64,000 nt of DNA from Jaltomata sinuosa (GCA_003996215.1 QJPP01001728.1:465798-529797), one strand, 5' to 3'. Positions 35,128 to 47,955 are shown, numbered from the stretch's first letter. Notes: generated by a model from the letters alone, not told the origin. Made by a program: numbers and translations.

Positions 35128-37252
35128 ATACTTATATTACGAAAAGACCGTTAGAAATAAGGATTTTAAATTAATTTATGTCCTCTTCATATTTATTTTT
35201 TCGGTCAACATAATTTAGCATATGGTTTATCTTTTTCAAAAGAAATTATTTGTGATATACAAGGGATAAGTATATACGCAATCTCTATCAAACCACCGAA
35301 TCAAGTGGGTACCAATAAAATAAAATATACTCCCAATAGAAATTCCAATAAAAATATAGACATTGACCGGCAGTAGACCAGGCCATCGTGCGGCTTTCAT
35401 AAATTAAAAGAGAATACTATATATGGGTTTGGTAATTCAATTTAGTAGATTCAACAACCAGCCTTTAATGTGAGTGTTTCTGTTGAATGAGGAGAGGTCA
35501 TATATATTAGCTAGGTTGCTGAAACTAATTTTTTAGTACCCAAAATATAATACGATAGTGTGAGAGTAGAGTGAGTTGACTGGAATAAAACGATTCCGAC
35601 AAGAACAATTCATTACTAGTACGTTATTATATATATATATATGTAACCGGTTCTGGAAACCTAACATGTGAAGGAGTTGTGTAAACAGAAGAACATTAAT
35701 GTGACAAAGGTGTGTGTTAGGGAACAAGAACAAGCAGTATATCGTGGGTACATCTCCCGGGATTTGCAACACCAATTCTGACCGTCCAAACCGACGATCT
35801 ATGATTTATATTTGTCGGACTTGCAAAGTAAACTCTTTCATTTTTCAATATTATTCGCATTAATATTAATAGGGAAAAATGTACCCAGTTTGTCAACATG
35901 CCCCAATATATATTATCTATATATTTCGAAATGTATAGTATAAAATATTTATTATACATACATTATGTGCATATTTTATAAGCTACGTGACGAGGTAGCA
36001 ATTTTTCCCATAGTAATTAATATGCTCAAAGACTACTCCATTTCATTTCCAAAACATTGTAATGAAATAACAAAATATTAACCATAGAAGGGGGGAAAAG
36101 AAATACTGCAACTTGTGTTTCAAATCTATGGTAAAAAAAAAAGAGTAAACGAAATTATATCCCAGAATCTTCCTTTAGAAGGAGAAAGGAAAATAGGAGT
36201 GGAAGAAGAATATTATTGTTTGATTAATTACACTGTTTTTGGTACTAGAATTGAGCGCCATCAGTGATTACATAGGTCTACTTGATGGAATAGATATATG
36301 TTCACTCTACCTTTTCCCATTACAGTGTTTCATTTCCATTGTTGATTCATAAATGACGTAGAGAAGAGAAAAGAACGACACAGGATTGACCCTATATTAT
36401 GCCTAGGACCCCAACATAATTTGCTAGCCACGTAATTGAAATTGATAAGCTGGGAATCATCAGCCACAAAATGTGAATGGTGGAGTTGAAAAAAACACCA
36501 AATTGTAGCTAGCTGTATAAAATTGAATGGTAGTAATTTCTTTCCTTTGAACAGTTTTTGAGTAATTAAATTCACCCTGCTCCTAATTAATTTTGATATA
36601 CTTTCTTTAGTAATTAAGCGCAGGTTCCAGATAATGTTGGAATGGAAACGAAACAGCATGCATATATTTTGTCTTTATAATTCTTATTTCTCACTGTCAA
36701 TGCAACATTATACAATATGGATCGTAGTACTATTTGATAGATGCACTATATAATATTTTAAACAGTTTTGAATTAAGTTTAAAAATAACGTAACTATTCC
36801 TATATTATATTTTACCACATGGCATTCAACCTTACATTGGATTTAATTTAGTAAAATGTAATGATCACAATTCAATCGTACACTAGCTTAGTCACGTGGA
36901 AGTTGTTAATTATGTCAAGATTTACCTTTTTTTCATTTTTTAGTAAGTATTGGTTTATATTATAGCAAAAGAAGACAAGTTAAGAGTCTTGTTTACATTG
37001 CATAATATTCCTCCACTCTGTATATATTGCTTGGGTTTCAAGCCTAAATTAAAGGTGTTTCTGCGTAGGAGCTGACACAAACATAAATCATCACGTGTTC
37101 AACTTTTATATATCAATCTTGTAGCCCATTTTGACCCTTGGCCACTAGGCAATGACGGCGTCACTTCCGTCAGCCCCATTTAAACAGAAGAAAAAGTCGT
37201 TACGTCGTGGGACCCACTCCCACTTTTAAGAAGAAGATGGGAAAACGCAATG

Positions 37253-37262
37253 TTTATAAAAG
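37253..37262 (+). promoter_or_regulatory. TATA box of the PADRE gene
   Basis: TTTATAAAAG lies about 100 bp upstream of the start codon at 37360, consistent with a short leader. Confidence 0.6.
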
Positions 37263-37359
37263 GGCGTTCACCGCCTCATTTGCACCCACAACATCATTTT
37301 TGATTATTCTCAACTTGTCTTCCTCTTCCTTGATCAACAAGTACAAATACAGAGAATAG

Positions 37360-37962
37360 ATGGGTGCTTGCTTGTCTTCCTCTAGTTCCACCATCATCGA
37401 TCAGAAGCAGCTGGCCTACGTCATCTCAATCAATGGAGAGCTCCGTCAATATAGCGTTCCCATTAACGTCTCTCAAGTTCTTCAATCTGATGAGATTCCT
37501 TCCAGCTCCTTCATCTGCAGTTCCGACCGTCTTTACTTTGATGATTTCATACCTTCTCTTGATTCCGAATACCAGCTTCTCCCTGGTCAGATCTACTTCA
37601 TGCTCCCTGCCTCCAAGCTTCACTATCGCCTCAGTGCCTCCGACATGGCAGCTCTTGCTGTCAAGGCTAGCGCTGCTCTCGAGGACCTCAACAAAACCCG
37701 CAATTCTAATAAGTTCAGAAAGATCAGTAAGAAGAGCAATTCTAGAATTTCACCGATGCTTCTTCAAGTAGAAGATGAATCACGAGATTATAGTCAAAGT
37801 CGTCAAAGCAATAATAGGACGACGACAGTAGGGCTTGGGGTTTCCATGAGATCTGCGTCTGTCAGAAAATTGCAGCGATTATCTTCACGGCGGGCAAAGA
37901 TGGCTGTGCGCTCCTTCCGCAAGCTTATGACTATTCAAGAGGGATCCATTCTGTTGTTTTAA
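37360..37962 (+). CDS. PADRE (DUF4228) domain protein, stress-responsive, probably acylated
   Basis: Single-exon gene for a 200-aa protein of the PADRE/DUF4228 family, whose members respond to pathogens and abiotic stress; the biochemical function is unknown. The N-terminus MGACLSSSSS has Gly2 and Cys4, a classic pattern for N-myristoylation plus palmitoylation and membrane targeting. The conserved family core follows: ISINGELRQYSVPINVSQVL, SSDRLYFDDFIPSL, LLPGQIYFMLPASKL and ASDMAALAVKASAALEDL. The C-terminal 80 residues are Ser/Arg-rich and basic (KLQRLSSRRAKMAVRSFRKL). A TATA box is about 100 bp upstream. Its place between the PLATZ and DUF547 genes matches Arabidopsis At1g76600. Confidence 0.93.
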   Translation: MGACLSSSSSTIIDQKQLAYVISINGELRQYSVPINVSQVLQSDEIPSSSFICSSDRLYFDDFIPSLDSEYQLLPGQIYFMLPASKLHYRLSASDMAALAVKASAALEDLNKTRNSNKFRKISKKSNSRISPMLLQVEDESRDYSQSRQSNNRTTTVGLGVSMRSASVRKLQRLSSRRAKMAVRSFRKLMTIQEGSILLF

Positions 37963-40837
37963 TTTATTCATCATATACTATATTCTTTCTTTCTTTTGCC
38001 AGATCAGTAACGTAACATGCTATGGGTGCTCTGGTCGAGTTAGTGTTGTCACTATCTCTCGCTCTACATCTAGTAAATACAAAACAAAATATGTGGGAGT
38101 TGCAGAGCAATAAGATCAACTTTACTAGCTAGCCGCTTGTTCAACAACAATCATATATGTATCAAGTTAACCTTTTTGGGTGATCAAAACATGGCCACCA
38201 AGATTTAATTATCTTGTTCTGTAAATAGAAAATACAAAGTTGCATATGTTTGAATAGTAATTATAGACTTAATTGTCTCAATCGACTCTGTTTCCCTTAT
38301 TAACGAATTAAAGTTGTTATGTCAAGTACGAGTAGGTTGGAGCATCCGATATATACAATTTGTATTAGGAAAAAGTTGAAGTTCTATAAAATAAAATATT
38401 TTTGAGTCACAACGCATGGTATGTATATCTATGATCAGAAGTCAATGGATGATTTAAAGAGTAGAAACAAATTAACGTGTGGAGAAGTCATCGCTTACTA
38501 TACTACAGTACTAATTAAATGGAAATGAGGAATCGTGGTGGGAAAAAACAAATGAAAGAAAAAGTTGGTGGGGTTGGCGAATTAAATATAATTAATGCCC
38601 ATTGGAATTTTAGGATTAACGGTTTTTGAATTTGGTTTTTGTTCCCACTTTACCTCTCACAATGGCAATTGGCGTGGTCCTTGAATCCACTTTAATTTGT
38701 CCTCCATCAATTCCAATATTGCGAAAACTATGTGCTTAGCCAAAATGAATATTACACACATGCGGTTGAATATTAATCAAGTTTCTTCTTCCCGATGTTA
38801 CTTAGATTATCTGAGCTGGAAGTTAGAAAAAAATAGTACGTACTACTTAAAATTGAAGGTAGGCAAGACAAAAAAAAATAAAATAAAATAAAATAGAAGG
38901 TAGAAAAAATAATAGGAAAGAAAGAAGTTGTGTTTAGATATGAAATCTACTTGTCAAACATAATGGAAGAAGGAGTAGCCTTATAGCAAAGCTTATAAAA
39001 CAAAATACAACGAACAGGAACAGGGGGGCGTGTTAAAATAAGGATAATAATATCTTCCGATCGTTTAAATTGAAATACAATCAAATTGTTAGAATTCATA
39101 AAATAATAATATTAGAGACTCAAATAGGATTTACTTGGCTTATAGGCATGTAAAGATGTTTCTTGAAGATAGTTGGAGTCTCTTCCACTAAGCAAACGGA
39201 AGAATAAATGATTCAAGCAAGTCATACAAATTCATTCAAATTCTAAAAATATTTTACAAAAAACATAGAGAAACACAACTTCAATTTTGAAATTCCCAAA
39301 TAAAATAATTTTTTTGTTTGTTTTCATGACGCGCACTTAACATTCAGTGGAATGTATATCCACACATCTATAAATAGATAAATAAATTAAAGTGGTCCTT
39401 AATTAATTTGTTGACGTTTTCAGATTAAGATAAAGACTATATATTACTCCTATAGAGAGAGAGACCTGAAAAGCGACGTTATTGATTATATATATCTAGT
39501 AGCTCTATTTAAATCAAAGATTCAAAGGTAACACGGCGTCGGTCCTATATTGATTAATCCTTCTTGTGCTTCAAGGCACAAATCTCAATGCATGCTTCCT
39601 TTGATCATCAAATTTCTCGAATATTTCTTCTATTGCCAGCCCAACATTATAGTATTATGTAAAATGACATCATCCATCATTTCATACACGTACGGCGAAA
39701 CTTTCAATTTTTGCCTCATCTATTTAAACTAGATAGTACTAAAATTAAAATGATTATCTAAACTTATACTTAAGATTTAATTATATAAAACCATTTGTTT
39801 TTTCAATGTTTTGGGGCGGCGTTAGGACAGATGTAGTAGAGCAGACAGAAATCAATAGCTTTTGGTTGATTCTTCTTCATATTTGTAACATAACAAGAGT
39901 TTGAGTTTGACTGCATGCATTAGTGGGCCATTGTCCTACCCCTAGCGGGCTGCTGCTCTGGGCTTACTACTCTATTATACTAGTCTCGACCCGGCTGTGC
40001 ACTTGTTTAGATACGTAAACTAAGCTATAAGCGCTCCTACTTTTTAAAAATACTACTCATTAAAAATTACAAAGTATTTAATGTTTAACCGTTTTAGAAT
40101 TGAAGTTAAAAATCACAGGCCTAAACTATCAAATTCACTTCTTTCAACATGAAGCTAAGAACTGGCCAAGCCTAGTTTCAGATTCAAAGGTCTGAAGTTG
40201 AATTTAAATTTCAAGATCTCTCTTCAAATTCTAATCAGTTCTAAATGTCTTGATATTCACCGGGATGAATTTTGGACATTTTGAATTTCAGCTCGGGGAA
40301 TATCAAGTTCCCTCTTCAAGTTCTTTTTTAAAAAATAAAGCAACGAAAGTCCATGATTTTTTAATTAAATTTCTGGTAACTCAAAAATCAAGAGAGGCTA
40401 GAAGCAAAAGATTGAGTTCGACAGCATCAACATATTAATGTGGAGATTAGATTCAAGAATAGATTTGAATATATAAAGTCAAATATTCAGTGTCAGGTTG
40501 CATTATGACCATAAGAGGGTCTTTGAGCTAGGACAAAAATTATAAGAAACATATCGAGAGGGTTTTGGATTCTATACCTTAATTAAAGGAGTTTAAGTTT
40601 GGCGCATTGTTACAAGATTTTTTACACCATCAGGTAATTTTAAAAATAATTATCATAATTTTTTTAAGTAATATTTTTTTACCTTTTTTATAAAATTATA
40701 ATTATAAGCTTAAAAAAATATTAAAGGTAATTTGAATCCTAATCCTACTGTTATTCAAGTTCTTTCTTAATTTTAAGACTATTTCCTTCTCCGGTCCAGC
40801 ACTTTTCTCTCTTTATCGTTGGTATTGCCATGGTTAC
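37963..40837. other. Intergenic region between PADRE and the LTR retrotransposon
   Basis: About 2.9 kb, AT-rich, with short A-rich simple sequence near 38870-38900. No gene or classifiable repeat is seen. Confidence 0.45.
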
Positions 40838-42248
40838 TGATAACGCCCAAACTACACCTCCGATTAGGAAGCGTAAGCGGTCGTAGTCAAGTAAAGAACC
40901 CAACAAGGTTGGGGTCGAATCCCACAGAGAATATGGTGAAGGTTAAGTCTTTGGTGAATTAAGTGACTAGTAGTCAATTGTTTTCGATAAATAAAAGGGG
41001 GGGTTTTGTGAACAAATCGTGAACAAAAGCAACAATAATGTAAGAGAATAATCAGTAGGAGAGAATGCGAACTAGGGACGTGTTCACCATGGCGTTGTAA
41101 CAATCGATTCTAGGCTTAACAGGGTTCTTTCTATATGCTTGTCACGATGTGATTGCGTCAATTGTATCGTCTAAACGTCTCTCGACCAAATAAACAAATT
41201 TCCTTTTTTCTTCTTTCGATCTCAAAAAGATGTGCTTTTTAGCTCTCAATCCTAACATCAAGTAGACTAATCCAGTTACGGCATTAATCTTTAAGACGAG
41301 AGTTGGTAGTCTCGAATCCTTGTCGTTAATCAATTTTTCCTGGTTTTAATCTCTTTACTCAAGCAAATTAAACCTAGGCATGTTCTAATGTTTGCAACCA
41401 CTAGAAAACGTGACATAAAGTATGATTAACAACGTGACAATACATATATCGAACCCAACGCTACCCGAAATCTATATTGCTACGTTTGCCATGGCTCCCA
41501 CAACCCTAGTTGCGGGAGTTTTAGTTACTCATGCTCAAAGAAGAAGAGAAGAAAGTCATGTTCATAAAATAATAAAGAAACGAGATCCTTACAATATATT
41601 GAGGACAATCTTCAAGTATCCAAGAACAAAAGAAACCCAGAACTCAAGAACGAATCAAGAACACGAATTCAAGAAGAGCAAACGTGTTTCTTGATCTCAA
41701 AAATAACTCAAAAACGTGTTTAAACTAATGGGTGAATAATAATTAAAATAAACCTATCCTAGGGTATTTATAGGAGTCAAAGAAACCAAATCCAAAACGG
41801 GTTAGGAGTCCAAAACGGGGGTCGCCGCCTCACGCCACTGCCTAAGCGTGACGGCCAGGCTTGACGGACCGTCAAGGCAGTGACGGACCGTCGCCTGGGC
41901 CGTCACTGCTAGGCAGTGATGCTGCCTTGGTGCTGCCATGGTGCGACGGTGGGGGTGACGGACCGTCACACCCTTGACGAGCCGTCACCTTGGCCGTCAT
42001 CCTTAGGCAGTCCACTGCTTCCACCTGACGGTCCATGTGACGGACCGTCACATGTGTGACGGGCCGTCACTCAGGCCGTCACTCTTAGGCAGAACGTCGT
42101 TTTTCTCGTATTTTCTTCCATTTCCGTGTTTGTTTCCATTTCCTACAAATACAACATAAAAACATCAAAAACAACAATGGTTTCTTGAAAACGTACGATT
42201 GTTCTTAGTAAAAAGGAGTCGAAAGTGACGTAAATTAGCGTCACATCA
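40838..42248 (-). repeat. 3' LTR of the LARD-like element
   Basis: A 1411-bp copy that starts (minus) TGATGTGACG and ends GCGTTATCA. It carries the longer version of the GACGGACCGTC palindrome array at about 41850-42085. Confidence 0.9.
41850..42085. repeat. Array of GACGGACCGTC palindromes in the LTR
   Basis: At least five copies of GACGG(A/G)CCGTC with extended dyads such as CTTGACGGACCGTCAAG and GTGACGGACCGTCAC, plus half-sites (ggccgtcac). The array is GC-rich in an otherwise AT-rich element. The corresponding region of the other LTR (about 44955-45095) lacks roughly 90 bp of it. Confidence 0.85.
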
Positions 42249-42979
42249 ACACCCTCAACTTAAAACGTTCGCTTGTCCTCAAGCAACCTAACATAAAACA
42301 ATAATACGACTCAACTAAGAACCAAACTCGTGTCTATAGCAACTCATGGTCATTCAAAACTTATTCAATTAAATCAAGCTCCCTCGTAGCACACAAATGT
42401 ATGAAACACTAACTTGCAAGGATCCAAACATGTCATTCCGATATGATAGAATATTATGCATACACACACGCAGCTATCCTAACAATCAATAGACAATATA
42501 GACATCTTGGTGCCCTCACCACAAAGAAATCCCACACACAAGATTTGGGACTAGGTAAGCGCTCACACTCACAAATGATTTCAAACAATGCACATGCGAT
42601 ACCATAGGCTTGCCCTTACTATTCTATTTCGGTTCTTCAGAAAGCTACTCAGGATCACTACAGGACTTGTTTAGGCTTGTAATGAGGCTTCGGGTGCAGG
42701 TAGGATACATTTAGGGGTTAGTGACTAAGCCCTCCTTGGAACCACCGACATCTTATTTCCACTTTACTTACACTTACTTTCGTCCATCCTTATTCACCTT
42801 TTATTTCCTTGATTCTAGCTACAGGTGCGGCCTCTTTATTGACAATTCTGTTTGTTTCTTTTTCGATCTTTTTCATCTTTCTTTATTTTTCTTTTCTTTT
42901 CTTAGGAACACACCTGGATTTTCATTCTATTCAAAAACCAATCTTCTCCATCATCTTTTTCTTATCATTCACCTCCGTA

Positions 42980-43155
42980 GTAGCCACCCCCAACTTAGGC
43001 TGATTGCCTGCGTTGAGGTGCACAATGTCCAAGGGCAGACCAGGCCAAAACAGGGTTTACCTCTATAGTAGCCACCCTCAACTTAGGCTGATTGCCTGCG
43101 TTGAGGTGCACGATGTCCAAGGAAGGACCAGGGCCAAAATAGGGATTCAAAGTTA
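42980..43155. repeat. 88-bp tandem duplication inside the LARD-like element
   Basis: Two adjacent copies of gtagccaccc.caacttagg followed by ctgattgcctgcgttgaggt and gcac.atgtccaagg. Non-coding. Confidence 0.8.
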
Positions 43156-43897
43156 AACAGGAATGGTGACAGGTTATTGAAAGAACAAGGTCAATTATGG
43201 CTCAAACAGGGATCAAAGGGAGTATTTGCATTTGGACGGTCTTATAGGTTAAGTGGACTGCACACAAAAAGGGCCTGTGATCCTTTCCTAAGCAACCAAA
43301 CTTCAAACTTAACAAAATAGACCGGGCAAGTTCTAGATGCATGCACAGAGTAAGAATTTATGACAATAATCTCACACACTCTTGGCACCAAGAAACTATA
43401 TCACTACCAACTATCAAACAACCGCTCGGCTTAAGCATACTCATTCTAATCATAATCACACAATGACATTCAAGGATCCAGACAGTCAATCGTTTCAACA
43501 TAAGTATAAAACCAGAAACTTTTTTAAAGGGCGCTACTTTGATAAGAAATCGCATGCTTTGCTATAGACCAAAAAAAAAAAAAAAAATTAAAACAACAAC
43601 CTAAACATGCCGGTTCTACTAGATAGCACACCGGAGGGAAAAGAAACACGGCAACAAAAATCCTCGGTGGTGACTCAACAATTTATGGGTTGCCTCCCAT
43701 ACAGCGCCTGATTTAACGTCGCGGCACGACGCGGGTGTCTTGATTACTCAGACTTCATCAAGACACCCCAGACTTAATACACAACCGTATGCACAACTAT
43801 ATACCCTATAATAAACAAAAACAACAAATAAAAGTAAAAGCAGGAAAGTATGACTAAGAGTCAAATAAACACACCAGACTTAATCAAAAACCGTATT

Positions 43898-43914
43898 CCC
43901 CGGCAACGGCGCCA
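43898..43914 (-). other. tRNA-Asp primer-binding site of the LARD-like element
   Basis: The plus strand reads CCCCGGCAACGGCGCCA, the 3' end (with CCA) of plant tRNA-Asp(GTC) as I recall it. On minus it is the reverse-transcription primer site just inside the 5' LTR. This fixes the element's orientation. Confidence 0.85.
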
Positions 43915-43919
43915 CTTTT

Positions 43920-45258
43920 TGATAACGCTCAAACTACACCTCAAATTAATGAAGCGTAAGCGATCGTTGTCAAGTAAAGAACCCAACAAGGTTGGGGTCG
44001 AATCCCACAGAGAATATGGTGAAGATTAAGACTTTAGTGAATTATGTGACTAGTCGTCAATTGTTTCCGGTAAATAAAGGGGGGGGGTTTTGTAATCAAC
44101 GTGAACAAAAGCAACAATTATGTAAGAGAATTAATCAATAGGAGAGAATGAACTAGGGACGTGTTCACCATGGCTTTTGTAACAATGTCGATTCTAGGCT
44201 TAACCGGGTTCTTTCTATATGCGTGTCACGATGTGATTGCGTCAATTGTATCGTCTAAACGTCTCTCGACCAAATAAACAAATTTCCTTTTCTATTCTCT
44301 CGACCTCGAAAAGATGTGCTTTTTAGATTTCAATCCTAACATCAAGTAGAGTAATCCAGTTACGGCATTAATCTTTAAGACGAGAGTTGGTAGTCTCGAA
44401 TCCTTGTCGTTAATCAAGTTTCCCGGTTTTAACTTCTTTACTCAAGCAAATTAAACCTAGGCATGTTCTAATGTTTGCAACCACTAGAAAACGTGACATA
44501 AAGTATGATTAACAACGTGACTACATATAAATTGAACCCGTCGCTACCCGGAATCTATATCGCTATTTTAGCCATGGCTCCCACAACCCTAGTTGCGGGA
44601 GTTTTAGTTACTCATGCTCGAAGAAGCAAAGAAGAAATTCATAATAAAGGAAAGAAGATTCTTACAATATGATGAAAATTCCCTTCAATAATCCAAGAAC
44701 AAGAAATAACAAGATCCCAAGAACAATCAAGAACAAAATTGAGGAGAAGGAAACCGTGTGTAGCGCGTTTCCTCTCTCCAAAATCGCTCTAAAACTCTCC
44801 TAATTTATTTAGTAATGTGTATAAAAACTATTGGAAAAAGCATAAATAAAATAAACCTATCCTAGGGTATTTATAGGAGTCAAAGAAACCAAATCCAAAA
44901 CGGGTTAGGAGTCCAAAACGCGGGTCGCCGCCTCACGCCACTGCCTAAGCGTGACGGCCAGGCTTGACGGACCGTCAAGGCAGTGACGGACCGTCGCCTG
45001 GGCCGTCACTGCTTGGAAGCAACACTGCCTCAAGTTGACGGTCCCAGTGACGGACCGTCACATGTGTGACGGGCCGTCACTCAGGCCGTCACTCTTAGGC
45101 AGAATGTTATTTTTCGCGTATTTTCTTCCGTTCCCGTGTTTGTTTCCATTTCCTACAAATACAACATAAAAACATCAAAAACAACAATGGTTGCTTGAAA
45201 ACGTACGATTGTTCTTAGTAAAAAGGAGTCGAAAGTGACGTAAAATGGCGTCACATCA
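43920..45258 (-). repeat. 5' LTR of the LARD-like element
   Basis: A 1339-bp copy next to the primer-binding site. It differs from the 3' LTR by scattered substitutions, small indels and a shortened palindrome array. Confidence 0.9.
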
Positions 45259-45263
45259 GTTAC

Positions 45264-45691
45264 GACAGAACGATGATATTGCAGTTCTTCTCTTTTCTTC
45301 TTTTTATTCCGTTAATCTATCATTTTTTTGTTTCAAGAAAAGCTAATTCATGACATTCGCATTTATAAAAATAATAATAATATGTAATAAAAAAGACGAC
45401 ATGAAAACGATTTAAAAGAGATAAAAGATGGAAGGAATTTTTCGTGTAATTCAAAAAACGGATTTATTGTTGTTCCACTATTGTAAATCCGTTTTTAAAC
45501 GGACCCCAACTATTGTTTTTAAACGGATTTATTTATTGTTGTTCAAAGATGGAAGGATTTATTGTTGTTCCACTATTGTAATTCCCATAGAACACGGATA
45601 ATTCTGGATAAACGGATAAAAAGGTTTTAAACGGATTTAATCCTTCAAAAAACGCCTAAATTTCATGGGAACATACCAATGAATCCTAGAA
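45264..45691. other. Short-repeat region of aaacggattt and ttattgttgttccactattg words
   Basis: About 400 bp in which aaacggattta and its reverse complement and ttattgttgttccactattg recur several times in both directions around 45470-45650. No family assigned. Confidence 0.5.
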
Positions 45692-46925
45692 ACAAAGGAA
45701 CAACAACAACAACAACATACCCAGTATATTCCCATAAAGTGGGTCTAAAGAGGGTAAGATGTACGCAGACCATACCTTTACCCCAGAATGAAGTAAAGAG
45801 GTTGTTTCCGATAGACCCTCGGCTCAAAGCAATCCAGGAGATAAAACCAATAAACAAAACAACAGATAAACACAAAGCTATACTACAACAAAATAATATA
45901 AAAATCTAACAACATAAGGCACTAGCAAGTAGCCAGCGCAAAAGAAACAAAAGCTACAAGCTTAGCCTTTCAACTACTAAAAAGACAACAAAACCCCGCA
46001 CTCCTCCCTACAAAGAAACTAACCAACCTACTAACCTACTATCCTAATCTGAGTCCTCCACACCTTCCTATCTAAGGTCATGTCCTCGGTAAGCTGCAAA
46101 TGCACCAAATCTCGCCTAATCACCTCTCTCCAATATTTCTTCGATCTACCACGACCTCTCGTAAACCCATCCATAGCCAACCTCTCACATCGCCGCACAT
46201 GGGCTTCTGTGCCTCTCCTCATCACATGCCCAAACCATCGCAACCTCACTTCCCGCATCTTGTCTTCCACGGAAGACACTCCCACCTTCTCTCGAATATC
46301 CGCATTCCTAAGCCTATCCCTCCTAGTAAACCCACACATCCAGCGCAACATCCTCATCTTTTGAACGTGAGAGTTCTTGACCGGCCAACACTCTGCCCCA
46401 TACAACATAGCCAGTCTAACTGCTGCTCTGTAGAACTTGCCTTTTAGTTTGAGAGGCACCTTCTTATCACACAAGACCCCGGATGCGAGCCGCTATTTCA
46501 TCCACCCTGCACCAATCCGATGGGTCACATCCTCGTCAATCTCACCATTACCCTGGATAATAGACCCAAGGTACTTGAAGCTATCTCTTTTTTGGATGAC
46601 ATGCGTGTCAAGCCTCACTTTCACACCGGTCACATATGTCACCTCACTGAACTTGCACTCCACATATTCCGTCCTGGTCCTGCTCAACCTAAACCCTTTA
46701 GACTCCAGGGTCTGTCTTCAAACCTTCAATTTGTCGTTAACTCCTTCGCGGGTCTCCTCAATCAAAACTACGTCGTCCGCAAATAACATACACCAGGGCA
46801 CCTCGTCTTGAATTTGCCACGTTAACACATTCATCACCAAGGCAAATAAAATGGAGCTAAGGGACGATCCCTGATGCAATCCCAGCCCCACAGGAAAATG
46901 CTCGGAATCAACCTACAATAGCAAG
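45692..46925 (-). mobile_element. 5'-truncated RTE-type LINE with reverse-transcriptase remains
   Basis: Read on minus it begins inside the reverse transcriptase: HFPVGLGLHQGSSLSSILFA, then the catalytic box MLFADDVVLIEETREGVN. It continues through YVECKFSEVTYVTG and KYLGSIIQGNGEIDEDVTHR to the typical RTE C-terminus (MLYGAECWPVKNSHVQKMRM, WFGHVMRR, RGRGRSKKYWREVIRRDLVH). The frame is broken near 46480-46500, so the copy is dead. The 3' end carries the shared tail with ccctcggctc and gtgggtc and ends in (TTG)n at 45710. It lies between the LTR element and the DUF547 gene. Confidence 0.88.
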
Positions 46926-47955
46926 TCAATATTACTTAATGGTGTAAAAAAACGTATACAGTCAGTGCACAAAACTTAAATTCATCAGAAGAAAAAAACC
47001 CAAAGAAAGAGTTATAAAAAAAGAGCTAAGTATAAAGTTGTTGGGCTAATTAGAAATTTGGTGGGAGTGAGCAAACAAATGCATGAGGCTATGAGCAGAC
47101 ATGGAGGACCCATTTCTGCTGCACCTGCAGTCTTAATCATGAATGCTAATTGATTCCCCCCACTACCCCAATGTCCTCATTTTTTAACAATTAATTAACT
47201 ACTTCATTAATGCTCTACTCCTAATTTATCAATTCTAGCTGCAGCTAGCCTCCTGTATTTTTACTTCCTTAATTCATTTATTTTTCCATAGTACTTGAGA
47301 CATTTAAAGGTATGTAAATAATAATGCATCCTCCAAGTGATATTGCCCCGTTTTCCACCATGCGTCATAATTGCTACTATTATTATTGTTGGTGGTGTGT
47401 TATTACAATAGTTATTGTAATTGTTATATCATACATACATGAGTAAAGGTGTTTTATTAGGTGGTCTTTGGATGATTTCGTCTTTTTATGGTTTTATTTT
47501 ATTTTCTGAAAAAGAACAACAACTTTGTGTATGTTGGAAGAGAGATTATTTTGTTTAAAAAGATAAATTAATTACGTATTTTGTAGAAAGTCAAAAGCGA
47601 AAAAAAGAAGCAAAATGGCTGTTGCTTTGCTACAATTTACAGTCAATATCGGGGGTACGGGACGTGACCCTCTCATTTTTGTATAGAGAGAGAGTGCAAA
47701 TGCGTAATTAATTATTTATTTGTAGCTCTAAATCCAAGAAGAAGAATAATAATGGAGTAAGAAAATGGTGAGTGAGTGAGATTGATGAGGCATTTAATGC
47801 ATTTGGTTACCCACTTCTCTATCCCTGCTCTACCTTCTTTGTCAGCTCTCTCTCTAATCTCTATACACATATATACATAGAGAGAAGAGATATTGTAGCA
47901 GCAGCAAGCCCAATTAACCACAAATATAATTGTGTCGGTGCTAGAGCTAGCTCTG
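46926..47955. other. Upstream region of the DUF547 gene
   Basis: About 1 kb, AT-rich up to 47700, then pyrimidine-rich near 47810-47870, as in a plant leader. Contains the promoter and 5' untranslated region; no separate gene. Confidence 0.5.

Larger units (their letters stand above)
30735..37252. other. 6.5-kb intergenic region rich in small transposons
   Basis: No gene supported. It holds the PLATZ 3' flank, (TA)n microsatellites near 31736-31752 and 35629-35641, and several DNA-transposon remnants annotated separately. Open frames at 33053-33954 come from low-complexity AT-rich repeats. Confidence 0.55.
40838..45258 (-). mobile_element. Complete non-coding (LARD-like) LTR retrotransposon, tRNA-Asp primed
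   Basis: A 4.42-kb element flanked by the 5-bp target duplication GTTAC (40833-40837, 45259-45263). Read on minus, the 5' LTR is 43920-45258 and the 3' LTR 40838-42248, each TGATGTGACG...GCGTTATCA. Five bases inside the 5' LTR edge lies a primer site complementary to the 3' end of plant tRNA-Asp. A purine-rich tract abuts the 3' LTR. The 1.67-kb interior has no gag or pol frame; open frames there are chance. The LTRs differ by many substitutions and an indel, so it is not recent. The tRNA-Asp primer and repeat style suggest the Tat/Athila side of Ty3-gypsy; this is inferred. Confidence 0.9.

Noticed and set aside
42721..43068. 115-residue open frame inside the LARD-like element
   Set aside because: Phe/Ser-rich low complexity, no gag or pol motif, and its end coincides with a tandem duplication.
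43898..43919. tRNA-Asp gene fragment
   Set aside because: Only the terminal 17 nt including CCA match, at the exact place of a primer-binding site; CCA is not encoded in plant nuclear tRNA genes.
46080..46811. Plus-strand open frames at the RTE LINE
   Set aside because: The minus strand encodes the recognisable reverse transcriptase; these are its shadows.
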